From NCBI RefSeq assembly GCF_954871325.1, contig NC_088776.1:10788052-10852051 (forward strand): DNA of 64,000 nucleotides. Direction: 5' to 3'. The DNA comes from Gordionus sp. m RMFG-2023. Its lineage: Eukaryota > Nematomorpha > Gordioida > Chordodea > Parachordodidae. The notes below the pieces were generated by a model. It was not told the DNA's origin. It worked only from the letters and a program-made list of their open reading frames with translations, and searched no databases. The position numbers were made by a program, and so were the translations under genes. This document shows, in pieces, positions 38,101 through 47,993 of the stretch (within the stretch, counting starts at the first letter, position 1; each line of letters opens with the position of its first letter).

Positions 38101-38305
38101 TCACTCTAAATTATATTTAATTTTTATTGTGGATGTATAAGAATATACGTATTGAAGAATTTATTTATCGAAAAAATAGTGGATGACCCTATAATTTTAA
38201 TTCATATGACCATTTTATTTTAATATACTCGTATATCAGAACGTTAAAGCCTGGAAAGCTTGTGTGGAGGAAGAAGCGGCTCATTCGATTCTTAACAAAA
38301 ACTGA
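20189..38305 (+). CDS. Sorting nexin with PX and BAR domains, SNX7/SNX30-like
   Basis: Ten exons in consistent phase: 20189-20281, 20330-20440, 20483-20650, 20909-21098, 21457-21660, 22284-22452, 23880-23997, 37182-37502, 37704-37844, 38240-38305; about 526 residues. Residues about 1-124 form a PX domain (ILIFVDNPQ, TSRPEFDRSEFSVY, YNDF, LPPL, FLKALSTHPLL), the phosphoinositide-binding module of endosomal sorting nexins. The rest matches the BAR-like helical region of SNX7/SNX30 (NYALYYDSLREGM, DFKVFRCNLVKDMK, VKAWKACVEEE), with an Asn/Asp-rich insert in exon 8. The start ATG was chosen because a stop codon lies in frame six bases upstream, just after an AG acceptor that may end a 5' UTR intron. 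The PX residue before the conserved Tyr, normally the PI3P-binding Arg, is His47. Introns 1 and 2 are only 48 and 42 nt, while intron 7 is 13.2 kb and full of transposons. Confidence 0.85.
20685..20903 (+). repeat. Tandem duplication forming sorting nexin intron 3
   Basis: Two near-identical units of about 110 bp (20685-20795 and 20796-20903) share AATATTTGTTAAAAT, CTGATAAAACTCTTAGTT and GCATATTTATTCT. They fill most of the 258-bp intron between exons 3 and 4. Confidence 0.75.
22453..23879 (+). other. Sorting nexin intron 6
   Basis: The donor is GTGCTT and the acceptor ATAAG. From about 22730 to 23600 the + strand is unusually C+T-rich; an open frame at 23154-23390 lies in it, but composition alone explains that frame. 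It contains the 54-bp MITE at 22926. Confidence 0.5.
22926..22979. mobile_element. Very short palindromic MITE, TTACCC family
   Basis: 54 bp with inverted ends TTACCCTGCATTCACA and TGTGAACGCAGGGTTAA and almost no interior. It belongs with the 113-bp element at 57661-57773. It lies in sorting nexin intron 6. Confidence 0.5.
24536..25270 (+). repeat. Left inverted arm of the 24536-27766 retroelement
   Basis: About 735 bp starting CCGCACAT, nearly identical in reverse to 27030-27766. It includes the beginning of the gag-like frame, unlike the short non-coding terminal repeats of known DIRS elements. Confidence 0.85.
24681..25382 (+). CDS. Gag-like frame of the DIRS-like retroelement (fossil)
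   Basis: The protein begins MVGQLRSQQNQPQDG. It has a Pro-rich start, an Arg/Ser-rich middle (RRRSPSARSN, RRSRAPSPAP), a charged helical part (DRHELKHLKEVVDLI) and a basic end (RRRPERKEAPTTRGKKRK). Position and basic character suggest a nucleic-acid-binding structural protein, but no standard Gag domain is recognised. It overlaps another frame of the same element at 25279. Confidence 0.5.
   Translation: MVGQLRSQQNQPQDGVPSQPPPNLLTPDNSVNLPADGAAAITLAIQQIQQMETMSTRMLNLETSGRRRSPSARSNYTSTPFLDQISRRSRAPSPAPLPTIKAPLTAEERVAKLTRVWTGVSTDLLEPRCKASERDRHELKHLKEVVDLISVNTEAGIIDSITRRVRILGLAIHWGWDTARLNDTSYQEKFLDSEEIKLANEPFRSRGRAGPSTSYRRRPERKEAPTTRGKKRK
25279..26010 (+). CDS. Second frame of the DIRS-like retroelement (fossil), acidic protein
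   Basis: It overlaps the end of the gag-like frame. Its product has Pro/Leu-rich repeats (LGPPNTQQPFLGLPTHE), then a long acidic Ser/Asp/Glu-rich region. It could be the N-terminal part of the polyprotein ahead of the reverse transcriptase. No enzyme motif is seen. Confidence 0.35.
   Translation: MSPFGAGAAQAPLRLTGGARKERKRPPPGVRKGNRNDTVNNNLFLPSTLPTILPLPPNTQRLLLGPPNTQQPFLGLPTHETTGIMCPDNGPPVLRGDAAQFPDWLKRVNLYLRELRHQLFSPDEGISSDDENNDNNVHSPSVPEQIPANQPARSDSDIPSFRSEDSGIPEWWMPNTSTMTWESSSGGDPEATSIISGLEDANFSDGGDSGMPQIGSTAIPNVPGILNGITGVNACDFYGRTAN
26203..27042 (+). CDS. Reverse transcriptase region of the DIRS-like retroelement (fossil)
   Basis: Reverse transcriptase blocks appear in order: SPLYVIPKANGTPRVITDF, CKIDIKSAFFSIQL, YKVLPMGASFSPY, the catalytic YLDDILIYG, GKSVLDP and ITYLGVPI. 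The region is A+T-poor, like the rest of the element. RNase H and a recombinase are not visible after it; the right inverted arm begins there instead. Confidence 0.7.
   Translation: MIAADIVIETDSSQICSPLYVIPKANGTPRVITDFSETSKNFLHSPFKLKSIPLMSIKLNEAKYACKIDIKSAFFSIQLAELVRKFFGFKIHGTYYAYKVLPMGASFSPYCLQSIILDACAKTVRRASYNVYLDDILIYGDNENDVKWSTRSLRCTLEGWGLEISQGKSVLDPTPFITYLGVPINLENKTLNADNTTRRRLMRCLSIFRRHSYQHLEIGRTLAAKVLGVINHFAYTITGMSRLFSPYYITLMEGQLAPLVDTYLAFRKAEVIITALDFL
27030..27766 (-). repeat. Right inverted arm of the 24536-27766 retroelement
   Basis: Reverse complement of the left arm with only scattered differences. It encodes the same gag-like protein start on the - strand and ends ATGTGCGG. It abuts the reverse transcriptase region directly. 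Confidence 0.85.
27767..28044 (-). other. G+C-richer coding-like patch between the two retroelements
   Basis: The - strand from about 28040 down to 27830 is open, with the style of the neighbouring retroelement frames (DTSNRNLFKGPQLSGQ, GSTTITCDLEQLS). It matches neither neighbour directly. It is probably another piece of a retroelement. Confidence 0.3.
28045..29070 (+). repeat. Left arm: inverted LTR, leader and gag start of the Gypsy element
   Basis: It contains the LTR-like part (to about 28437) with internal tandem repeats (CTTTGAAATTTATATTTTC twice; TTTTCTTAAAGTAACC twice), then TGGTGGCAGC and a leader. It ends with a gag piece (GATCCGCAATATACCGATG onward). It matches the reverse complement of 32597-33566. 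Confidence 0.75.
29116..29863 (-). CDS. Integrase region of the Gypsy element (fossil)
   Basis: The zinc-binding HHCC part (LHKGHLGAGKTK, CDSCNKY) is followed by the DDE core (VHIDFANIEND, VTDNGTNFTS) and PHHQQSNGQCERLIR, all hallmarks of Ty3/Gypsy integrase. The region is broken. Confidence 0.7.
29994..30646 (-). CDS. RNase H region of the Gypsy element (fossil)
   Basis: GTDTSKKKLGAVLFH and TIITDHKLLIHLF are RNase H motifs next to the connection domain (EELATFLGMASYYRKF). It lies between reverse transcriptase and integrase, as in Ty3/Gypsy. The region is broken. Confidence 0.65.
30616..31311 (-). CDS. Reverse transcriptase region of the Gypsy element (fossil)
   Basis: It includes IIPPRRVPYKR, WASPLTPVYESDGSLRLC and the catalytic VIFYIDDLLITGD, followed by FMKNEIRFLGHDI. 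These are standard Ty3/Gypsy reverse transcriptase blocks. The region is broken. Confidence 0.7.
31696..32286 (-). CDS. Asn-rich Gag-like region of the Gypsy element (fossil)
   Basis: The product is dominated by Asn, Tyr and Arg (YNNNYNNYRYNNND and similar), with an acidic end (EEIKEENND). It sits between the gag start and the protease/reverse transcriptase region, where nucleocapsid is expected, but no zinc knuckle is seen. The basic, low-complexity region may bind RNA. Confidence 0.45.
   Translation of the reverse strand: MIKYDDQNRGVDAQTNYVYRNQWRPRYDSYQRNNYQENNFNPRFQNNFNSRHANNYEPRYQNIYNPRVYDNNRGYNGPRPYNNFIRFNNKNNYNNNYNNYRYNNNDNYKYNENNYRDYRHQNESRYIPRYNNNHNNNQSYNNRYRDNNNNLSRYSNNINTVDIEEIKEENNDKKEHSLFNIDVNNMEDDDRANDAY
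32597..33566 (-). repeat. Right arm: LTR, leader and gag start of the Gypsy element
   Basis: The LTR-like part is about 33217-33566, with leader and gag start continuing down to 32597. It matches the left arm in inverted orientation with scattered differences. It is in the correct orientation for the coding body. Confidence 0.75.
34141..35571. mobile_element. hAT-type element with GGGCTTGGGC-rich ends, interrupted by another hAT
   Basis: The right end GAAGGTCTCTGA matches the ends of the elements at 39874 and 49935. Short GGGCTTGGGCT-type motifs lie at both sides. The left inverted end is missing or eroded. The middle is occupied by the element at 34405-35504. Confidence 0.45.
34405..35504. 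mobile_element. Nested hAT-like element rich in CGAATCGAAT motifs
   Basis: 1.1 kb flanked by the exact 8-bp duplication TAGGCCTA (34397-34404 and 35505-35512), inside the host element's own GGCCT-rich DNA. Ends CAAAAAAACGAAT and ATTCGTTT are roughly inverted. A CGAATCGAATAATTG motif with GCTATTCGTATTCG is repeated in the same orientation near both ends. No transposase was recognised. Confidence 0.6.
36359..36518 (+). CDS. Possible orphan 3' exon inside the sorting nexin intron
   Basis: After a good acceptor (TTTCAG at 36353-36358) an open frame of 52 codons runs to TAA. Its composition is less A+T-rich than the surroundings and its product is basic and polar (RPQRIRAARRETINNKF, PEGVNYSDHH). 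Its phase does not fit sorting nexin exon 7. It could be a terminal exon of another transcript, a remnant of a gene broken by nearby transposons, or chance. No partner exon was found between 33.6 and 36.3 kb. Confidence 0.2.
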
Positions 38306-39873
38306 AAACAAAACAACGAAAATATTCACTATTTTTTTTTAGAAAAAAACCCTTTTTAAGATATAAAAACGTGGGATATTTTAGTCTACACCTTCCTCCC
38401 CTCCCCCCTCCCCATTTTTTATTTTTGAACAATCAGTTTAATTGAATAAGTTTTGAATTGTTTTATATAAATTATATTTATTTTTTTTATTATAATATGA
38501 TCGGTATTTTATTTTAATTTATTAGACAATCTATTGATTATTAATACTGATAAATGATAATATATAATATTTTCTTTTATAAATTAATTTTTTTTATATC
38601 CACAAATAAGGAGGTTTAAAAGGAAGAATAGTTATTTATTTATACTATATTATAACAAAATAAATTATTAAAAAAATTTTTTTTATACGGATTCAAAACA
38701 GATTAAAAGAAAAATAAAGTAATAAAAAAAGGATATTGAACAAAGTTTGTTCGTTCTATTTGGCTTATAAAGCTGAAATTGGATGTTAATAGAGAAGTTT
38801 GATCATATTTGTTGAGTTAATTTTCGATTAAAAATGTTTAAATTAATTATATTAAACAAATAAGATGTATTATTTTTGATAATATAAAGTAGCCAAATTT
38901 GAATACTGGTCGAATCAACGGACATCATCGGCTGCTTTAGACTTCATGATATTTGGGCATTGATAAATCGTAAACTATTTCCCAGTTACAATATTTTATT
39001 TTGACGTCATTTGTATCTTGCATGCAGAGACCTGCTCGCAGGCACTTAGGATATGGACTTAATGTTATATTTTTTAGCATGAATTTTTGAAGAAAAAAAA
39101 ATTGATGGGATTGGGCTTAAATTTTTTCAGTTAAATTTAGCTTATTTTATGGATATTTAATAAGACAAATATAACAAATTATTTATTTATCCATAACCGC
39201 ATTCTACTATTGTTCTCACTTCATTGAAATTCGACATTTCAAACAGTTGCTAACTAAAATAAATATTGCAATTTTCCTCTTATAATAAATATCAGCATTG
39301 AAACAAAATGATTGCCTAAATACACTGAAGTTACTGTTCATTCTTAATATTATACAATTACTAAATTATCATACTTCTATTAGTATTATTATAGCATATT
39401 GTCTTTAATTTTCTAGACTAGCACTGCCTTGCTCTCTCATATTGCACCAAATTATTTTTATCACTATATAAAGATAAGCGAGGAGAAAAATGGCGCTTAA
39501 ATCAATAAATCAAACGAGCTAAAGATCACCTTAAACAAAAAATACACCGATCTCGACATAATGTTATTCATTATTATATTCATAGCCTCTACATTAAAAA
39601 AAATATTGTACATGTTTATTCTATTTATGGTTGGATTAAACAATTATATCCATATATATTTATCCAATTGCCTCCAAATAATATTTCTTCTATCACCAAT
39701 ACCGCAATCTCTACACTACCTCTACTACGCATATTTCGATATATATTTAATGATCACCATTCACCTATGTTAGATATCGGCCACGTGACAAAAATTTGCG
39801 CCTTCTACAGTGCAAAAATGTGGAATGGTGAAAAATTATAGAAAAATTCATAAATTTTGAAGCAAATGAGTAG
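38306..39873. other. Flank downstream of the sorting nexin
   Basis: A+T-rich DNA without a gene. No polyadenylation hexamer lies close to the stop codon; the first clear AATAAA is about 350 bases away, near 38660. Nothing else recognisable. Confidence 0.4.
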
Positions 39874-40091
39874 TAGAGACCTTCATGTGCCGGGCTTGGG
39901 CCTAATTATAAATTTTCTAGCGGGCCTGGACCGGGCTTGAGTTCGTAGGAAATTTTTGCAATATGGCTTGGGCCGGGCTTGGGCCTAAATTTTTAAATTC
40001 AAATTTAGCTTATTTTAAGGATATTTAATAGGACAAATATAACAAATCATTCTGGTTTTATTAGTGTTATTTATCAAATTTCCTATACACC

Positions 40092-40451
40092 TTGGGAGAG
40101 TATATATTTTTTAAATCGGAAATTGGTATAATTTTACTTAACTTAACACAACGGCCTAGGCACGAAACAGCGAAAATCAGGGAATATTCCCAAAAATGTT
40201 CAGAAATTTTAGATTGTTTACAGAAAAGAAATATGGAGGATAAGCTTAATTCTATTGATAAAAATGGGTTGAAATCATTAATAGACATGTTGACCTCATA
40301 TGATCAGGCAACCAAGGAGCTGGAAGGAGATAGAAGTTCTACATTATTTAAAGTTTTATTAATTTATAAAACATTGGAAAAGTTACCAGTGTCTGATATT
40401 TTATACGAAGCGTATCAAAATAATAGTGAAATTAGAAAAATAAAATATTAA
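40092..40451 (+). pseudogene. hAT transposase, middle fragment
   Basis: The piece SYDQATKELEGDRSSTLFK matches the segment of hAT transposases between the catalytic core and the C-terminal dimerisation domain. It ends at a stop, and the following sequence continues in other frames, so the gene is dead. Confidence 0.6.
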
Positions 40452-40847
40452 GAGCAAAGGAATTTTTAATATCAAAATTCCAAATAGATATTTTACACAA
40501 AATCGCTACATTTTTAAATCCTAAATTCCGCCAGTTAAAAATGCTTACTTTGGAAGAAGCACTTGATGTAAAAAATACTACAAGGGCCCTAATGATTGAT
40601 TATTCAGATCATCATCCAATTCCTATATATGATCTAGATGAAGCAAATATCCCTAGAGCTTCAAGTAACATATATTTTATAAATATCTTTATCTATATAA
40701 TATTTTTAGATTCTTCAGATCTGGATGAAGTGCATGTGCATGTTCCTATTCCTACTTCGAGGATTACTAGAGCTACCAGTAATTTATTCTTTATAAATCT
40801 TTTTAGCACTTCATAATGAGACGGATGCTGATGAGATTAATTTATAT

Positions 40848-41075
40848 ATGGATATTCAGCTAAATGAAAAGGATATCAACTATGATGACTGCATCCTAGA
40901 TTGGTGGAAAAAGCATGAAAAAATCTTGCCAAAATTGGCCAGATTAGCCAAAAAAATTCATGCAATTCCAGCATCTAATGTTTCCAGTGAACGGAATTTC
41001 AGTACTATTGGAAGGGTTATTGAAGAAAGAAGAACAAATTTAAATAACGAAATTGTTGATAATATATTATTTTAA
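40848..41075 (+). pseudogene. hAT transposase, C-terminal dimerisation domain
   Basis: WWKKHEKILPKLARLAKKI followed by SSERNFSTIGRVIEERRTN is the hallmark hAT dimerisation region. The fragment lacks the catalytic DDE core; upstream pieces lie at 40092-40451 and 40541-40816. Confidence 0.75.
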
Positions 41076-41368
41076 AATGATAATTTGAAAATATAAATTA
41101 AAATTTTGTTTATATCATTTATTAATATTATATATATATATTATTACTAAATAAAATATTATATTTCTATTAGTATTACTTCAGCATAAGTTTAGTATAC
41201 ACAAATTAATTATATGGGCTTGGTCCGGCTTGGGAAATTTTTTAAATATTATAGCGGGCTTGGGAATTTTTTTAAATATTAAAAACGGGCTGGGTCTGGG
41301 CTTAAAATTTTTTTACGATGGGCCTGGGCTGGGCTTGGTCCTAAAATCTAGGTCTATGAAGGTCTCGA

Positions 41369-42761
41369 ATGAGTAGTGAATAATTTCTTGTGTGCAGAAT
41401 TGAATGCTCTTATATTTGTTAAAAAGAAGGATGATAAATAATGCTCATCGATAAATATACTTATTAAATTTGGAAGAGAATCTCCGTTATGCCGCTTTTT
41501 AATTACCTACATTGCTATATACACTTGACAATTAATATCTTTGAGTATGGCAATATAAATACATTGCTAACATTAATAAGTATTGTAAGTATCATCTGTA
41601 TTTTAAAATATTTTTTATCTAACCCAGGCAACAACAAAATGTTCGGAAGCATATTCAATATATGATATACATCAATAAATAACTTGTATCTTCCCAAAAA
41701 TATTACTTCGACGCGGTGGAAGAGTGGCAAACCCTATTGACGGCTAATGGAGTTTAAATTGTTACTTATGTTTTTAGGATAATGAAGAATCACCGTTTCT
41801 GCGACGGGCTGTGAAAGAACCTAAAAAGTTTGGCTTCAGGAAAAGACATTCGACTGAAAAAAATAAATTGCTACTATTACATATATGTATATTATCTATA
41901 TTTGATGTCAGGTCATTGTTATTTGGCAAGATTATTATTTTCATATTCATAATTAACGAAGATTATTAATTTAATATATTTTTTTTTGATTATAGAAAAT
42001 TATTAATAAAGAATGATTATTATTAAATATAAAATTATCGTCCGTCACGAATAATTAAAAATATTCGCGAATATATAAGATGAGAAAATAAAGAATAAAG
42101 AGCGAATTTCCGTTACTTTTTGGTTATTTTTACTTTAGTTAATTTAGATTTGTGGTTTTAGTTGAGCTACTAATTAAATGAGTCTCAAAAAGACGTGAAT
42201 TTGTAATAGCTTGAATCATCCGTTAATCCCAGAACTCGGAATGATAGACGGCGTTATTAATGTTGAGTTTTACTCACTTTCAAAAAAATATATTAGCTGG
42301 CAACAACTTAAAGATATATTTGTGATTTGCTATCATGCATAATTCATCACTATATGTCATTCCCTTTTTTTTGTAATGGATAACGTTGGCTAGTTATTTA
42401 TAAACTTTTATTTGATTGTGATGCAAGGTAAGAAGCAAATTATAAAATTTTAATTTCTAAAAACCTATTCTACTCAAAAATCTTGGACTCTATTGATTTT
42501 ACTTTAATTAATGTAGTAATATTATATATCTATATTTTTGTTATAAGTTAACATAATTGTATATTTATATATTAAGTTTCATTTTGCTAAATTATAATAT
42601 ATATTAAATTGATTGAATATATGAATATGAAAAATACTATACGAAGGATCACTTTTTGAATTAACTCTTTCTTTTTATATAATTTAATTTTGATTATTTG
42701 TTTTACTAAATAAATCTTTGTTCACGTTCAATTCTTATATCAAGTATTATAGTTGTACTGA
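41369..42761. other. Gene-free stretch with two coding-like patches
   Basis: Patches at 41700-41870 (FDAVEEWQTLLTANG; EESPFLRRAVKEPKKFGF) and 42210-42350 (HPLIPELGMIDGVINVEF) look less A+T-rich and open on the + strand. Neither has convincing exon borders. The rest is featureless. Confidence 0.25.
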
Positions 42762-43057
42762 GAGAGACCTGCAGGCCCGGCCCTAAGCACAGCCTAGGAT
42801 TTTAATTTTTTTTAAATATACCCGGGTCGGGTCTGAAAATTTTTAAAAAAAAAATATCGCCGGGCCATATATTTTAAAACCAAATATTTGAAATCACCAT
42901 TATTAGCTATATAAAATAAAAATAAATAAAATATATTTTTAAAAAATCCGGACCGGACCTAAAATTTTTATTTAAAAAAACCGGGCCGGGCCGAAAAATT
43001 TTTTGAAAAAATCTTAGCAGGACCGGACCGTGAAGATGGTACCTCTGCTGATCTCTG
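42762..43057. mobile_element. Short GGCCCGG-rich hAT-type MITE
   Basis: Left end GAGAGACCTGCAGGCCCGG and right end ACCTCTGCTGATCTCTG are inverted relatives of the 49935-51715 ends. Blocks of CCGGGCC lie at both sides of an A+T-rich core. No clear target duplication remains. Confidence 0.5.
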
Positions 43058-43972
43058 ATTGAGCAAATCCATAACTTAAATTACAAGAATTAAGGTTTAT
43101 TTTTAGAGGTGATAAGATTTATAAGGAGACACGAGATTACCAATATCATATTTATATGGACTTATAACTATAGATGTAAAATTCCCGGGAAAATTTATAA
43201 CTCATATAAACTTTCCTATCATCTCAAAAAATTTTTTCTCGTACTTTAAAAAGATATCCGCCCATTTGATATATCGGAAAGCCATAATTAAACCGATTTT
43301 AATATTTTTTTAAAAAATGACTGAAAAACAACTGATTTTAAAAAATCTAATTTTAAAAAGAATTGGGCACATAGATTCGTGAAAAAAACGATCAGCTAAG
43401 TTTTATATCTTCCATCGAATAATCTTCCATGCTTCATTATGCTTTATTTCTTCCCTCCTTCCTAGTTTTTATATACTAGACATCCTCTTTTTAAAATCCC
43501 TTATCCATTCTCCTAAATTCTATTTTTATATTTTATAGAAAAAAACAATTACAAGTCATTGCCTGCCTATTCAAAAAAAGAAACCAATATAATAAAAAAT
43601 AAAAAAAGTACAGCTAAAAAAAATTTCAATATTTAAATCCTATAAAATCGTTTGAGAAAATGAGATTATTATTTTTTTTATGATTATTGAATTTTAAGAG
43701 TGTATTTATGAAAACTTTATTATTATTTTTTAATATTTGATATTGATAATATGCTATGATTTAATAAATAACTATTCTTGATAAAAAATAAAATAGATTA
43801 ATTTGCATATTAAAGTATAATTATTGATTGAATTTTCCATAATTTACTTTGATCATTTTATTATTCCGAATATTTGTATAACATTTTATATTTAGTAATA
43901 ACAAAATTTTTTTTTATCTATTTTGGAAAAACAATTTTTTAAAATATACTTAAAATAATTAACAAAATAACT

Positions 43973-46821
43973 CTACATTGTTTTACTGTTATGTTGAGCC
44001 TCCAAATTCAGACGTTCACTCAAAGATCTTTCGTAATTATATTTTTCCATGAAATAATGACTCTTTTTAATTTTGGTACTCAGGCTTTGGCCTAACCTGT
44101 GAGAGCTTAAATTGCATATGCCATCTTTCTTCATATCCCTAACAACATCTTTAAGACTTGTCCATTGATCTTGAGTCATCTCCAAAAAGGTAAAACAACC
44201 CTCCCCCATTACCTGTTTGAAATCAATTGAGTTATTTATCCTAGCTTCGCAAGTCTCTTCCATCGCCGGTTGGATTAAAGGGTGCGGTTTAAATTTAAAA
44301 TTATGCACCGAATCTTTGATTGACTTGGATTTATTATTACTTTCTTCCATGTACAACAGGGAGCCACTATTCCTTTTATCCTTTGTAAAAGATAATTTGC
44401 AATCCTTGCAGTTGAATGTAGTAGCATCAGATAAATCAATACAACTACAAAACCTTTTATTTTCCAGACTTTTCGCATCAAGATTTTTGTCATAATTAGG
44501 CCTTACAGAGGTTGGAGTATAAGCTGGCCAACTGATTCGAACTAATCCATCTTTCAGCAAAAAACTGAAATAAAATATGTTTAAAACTGTATTTTCGAAC
44601 GAATCAGGATCTATGACCAATAGCCATAAGGATATAGGGTTTTTATGGTTGCTTTCCCATGCTTGCAATAGAGATGACCATATATCTTGAACTCTTTGGC
44701 TCGTTTCCATACTTTGATTTTCGTTGTGTTTTTGAAGGGAGTCATTAATTTGCGAATTCTCTAACCTAAGATCGGTAGGCCTTGATGGGGCGCGTGTTTT
44801 CAACCTATCGACATAGTATTTACTTATATTTACCTTATTTTCAACGATTTGATTTTGTTTTTGATCCTTTGTTGGCGACTTTGATGTATTACGGATTTGA
44901 TCAGATATGGTTCCATACCTTGAAAAAAAAATATATAATAAAGCTGTAGAGAGATAATTTGGTTTAAATAATGAAAATGTATTTTCTTATGAATATTGCA
45001 ATAATTTATGAGATCACACCCTCCGGATATAAACCTGAAGGGAAAAATTGGAACCAGAACATAAAAATTTCGGTTCTTGAGTTCTTGCCCTAGCTAATTT
45101 TATCCCGAGCAATTACTAATTTACATGTATAAAAATAATAATTTATATTTTAAATTAAATTAAATTAAACAAAAACTTTAAAATAATAAAAAATTTTACC
45201 AATTATTCATTCTATAAATATTTAATTATCCCACAAAAAAATATCAATCTGTGAGAAAAACGCAAATCCAGATTCTAGAAGAGCAATCAAGGATTAGATG
45301 AATAGAAACTCTGTCATTCCAGCATGAAAATTGGTTGGAAATATTTATTAAGTCAAAAGAAGTGTCAAAGAATGAATGCAGTAATGATATATAAAGAAAA
45401 TCGCATTTCAAATGAGGTCTTTCCCTGGTAATTTATCAACATTGAAGCATTAAATAGGATTTTTTAAAAATGTATATTTAATTTTTGGGAATCTTCTAGT
45501 TGTGAGGGCATTTTCATCTCTTCAATACATTTTATCGTCGGTAAGAAATAAATTATCTAATTACCTTAAAAAAATGTAATATTTCTCATTCATTTTAAAT
45601 TTTATTATAATTCTAGATTTCTCTTCGAATCGGTTCTTTAAACAAAAAATTGAAATTAAACTAGAACCAAAAATTGCTGATTCATTTTCTAAGGGCGATT
45701 TTTAAATTTGTAAAAACTGATTTGACAGGAATTGTATTTCAGCATGTATAACGTACCAAAACTGTAAATTTAACAGTAATCCCAATTTATATTAATTTTT
45801 ATATGGATTTTTCATATATATTAAAAAAAATACCAAAATGTCTATGCCGGTAATTAGCTAAAATTTATAGGGTAAATACTCTACACAAGCTAGAATACAT
45901 TTCCCGTTAAACCAAATTTTAAATTGCCCTCGGTAAGGGATTTAAAATTGAGAGATTCCGAATTACCACATACCATATCCCAATACGACATATATATCAA
46001 ATAAAATATATTTTATAAAAAATAACTTAGACATTTTAAAAACTTTATTTTCGAAATCAAATGATATTAAGCCAGTGACTTCGTAGCTCTCACCCTTATT
46101 TAGGAAGTGCTCTGATTTATGGGAGGGGCTTTAAAAAGGCATTTTTTTAATAAAAATAATAAATTATTCGTCTGGCGAATTTTCATTCTCCCTTCCCTAA
46201 CGAAACTATTGTATAAAGCCTAGTTTATAGAAATGGCGGAAATTTGAGACATCTTATCGCGCTGCTTAAATTTCAAGATACTCGTCAAATTATAGAGCTG
46301 TTCTAGAGGTTACACTATATACAAGGCCCAAGACTAATAATGTGACGTCGTAATATAAATAAAATATAAATTAACGTCATTTACAAGGCGACTTTGTATT
46401 ACATAAATTTCAAAGGACTAGTACATGAGAAAATATCGATTCCAACTTGAGATCCTAGAATATTCCAAAAATCTTTACATTTATGAGTATCCACATCGAG
46501 TACATTGATCTACTTGTGAAATAGTGTATATAATATTTTGATAAAATTATAAAATATGTTTATCATATACGAACCAAAGCATGTTTCCAAGCTACAGGGT
46601 CGTATTTTGGTTTCACATCTATTTGTAAAATATCAGTGGACTGGGCCAACAGGTTGTTGGATATGTTTAAAAAAAATCGAGCATCTAAGGCTAAATCAAT
46701 CGAATTTTCAACTATAAAATTTATTGTACATGAGATAATTTGTTAAAATAACTGTGAGGGTAAATTTGGTTAATTTTATCCACCCAAATATCAATATTTT
46801 CCAAATTATCGGATCTCTCAC
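43973..46821 (-). CDS. NSE4: SMC5/6 complex kleisin Nse4 (first exon not found)
   Basis: Four exons on the - strand in consistent phase: 46821-46753, 46711-46575, 46509-46403 and 44918-43973. They encode the N-terminal helices (NLENIDIWVDKI, DLALDARFFLNIS), the central motif (FWNILGSQVG) and the C-terminal winged-helix motif (DPDSFENTVLNIFYFSFLL, then KDG) typical of Nse4/EID proteins. Nse4 is the kleisin that bridges the SMC5 and SMC6 heads with Nse1 and Nse3 in DNA repair and chromosome segregation. About 170 residues follow the winged helix, longer than usual, with a CxC...CxxC cluster that could bind metal. Two of the introns are only 41 and 65 nt. The first coding exon should lie beyond 46821, but I could not see it; repeats occupy that side. 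Confidence 0.82.
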
Positions 46822-47139
46822 CTGAATAATGAATGAATTAAGAAGAACAAATTTTAAATAATTAAACTTTTAGCAACCGCATTTATGTAAAATTTATGTA
46901 TATAATCCTTGTCTTTATGAGAATTTTTTTTATTTTCCATAAAATAAGTAGAGATGAATATATTTTTTGAAGTATATTTCTTATTTTTGGAATTTAAGTT
47001 TCTAGAAAAAGATATATTTTGTAAAAAAAAATAAGCATGTATAGATCAACTATCATGTATGAAACACAGATTAATTACTTGGACATTTATTACTTCGAAA
47101 CAATTGTTTATCGTATTCCTTATGAATTATATATGATAT

Positions 47140-47964
47140 CAATGGACCGGAATAGGCTGCTAAATCTTTATAAATATCTTAACCGTAACTGAATCGATAT
47201 AATAATTTTTTGAAGCAGTAAAAAAATTTTATAAATGAAACTGAGCCGTTACGAACCAGTTTTAACCATAATAAAATAAATAATTTTACATTTTTTTCGC
47301 AGATGTAAGGAATTGTAAATCTTTAAACAATTATCCATATGAGGTGACGTTACAAATTGATGATTCTAATTGTTTATCAATATCATAATCTTAGAAGTTT
47401 TGTTTGCTCTGATCTCATATTTTTTATAGTATTTATGATGATAATATATAAAAATTCACTCACTTTATTTTCCTTTAGAAGGAATTTAAATGGTCTGCAT
47501 CAGAGTCTTATTAGTTCTTAAATGAATCAGCCTGTAATATAGCTAACTGCAAAATCATTATTAAAGGTGGCCATATGGCTCATTTATGAATTCTTAACTA
47601 TAACAAAATTTGAGCTTTTCAAATTTATTTTGCCATCAATATCGAAATCTATCCATAATATTTCTAATGAGCAGTCATTAAACTCTATGATCAGGTTGAA
47701 AATGGGTAAAAAGGCATTAATAAATTCTTGTACAGAGTTTGGATTCTTATATATTTTATATAAATCATAGATTATAATAAAAAATTAATTAATTTTATCT
47801 ATTTTATAATATAAACAATATATTAACTTGAATGATGGAAAAATTTTAATAAATAATATTCATAATTAATAACTGAAATCATCATATATGATGGTGTAAC
47901 TTTATTAAAAATAATTTTAAAAAAATTTTAAACCGTAATGAACTTTTGTAGACCTTTACAATTA
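47140..47964 (+). mobile_element. Truncated hAT-derived copy A
   Basis: The left part (TTAACCGTAACTGAATCG, TTTTTTGAAGCAGTAAAAA) matches the right end of the 58550-59168 element in reverse. From 47438 to 47964 it is nearly identical, in reverse, to 52157-52681. It stops abruptly at ACAATTA without a terminal repeat. The open frame at 47567-47770 is shared with copy B but matches no hAT domain that I know. Confidence 0.6.
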
Positions 47965-47993
47965 TGTTTCTGATCCTAGGTCACGGTCAACAA

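Larger units (their letters stand above)
39874..41368 (+). mobile_element. hAT DNA transposon remnant with target duplication
   Basis: 1495 bp with inverted ends TAGAGACCTTC and GAAGGTCTCGA and an exact 8-bp duplication ATGAGTAG (39866-39873 and 41369-41376). Subterminal blocks rich in GGGCTTGGGCC flank pieces of a hAT transposase on the + strand. The transposase is cut into separate frames and lacks its DNA-binding N-terminal part, so the element is non-autonomous. Confidence 0.85.

Noticed and set aside
47567-47770. 67-codon gene, also present at 52303-52554
   Set aside because: It is part of a duplicated hAT-derived repeat, not a host gene, and matches no known domain.
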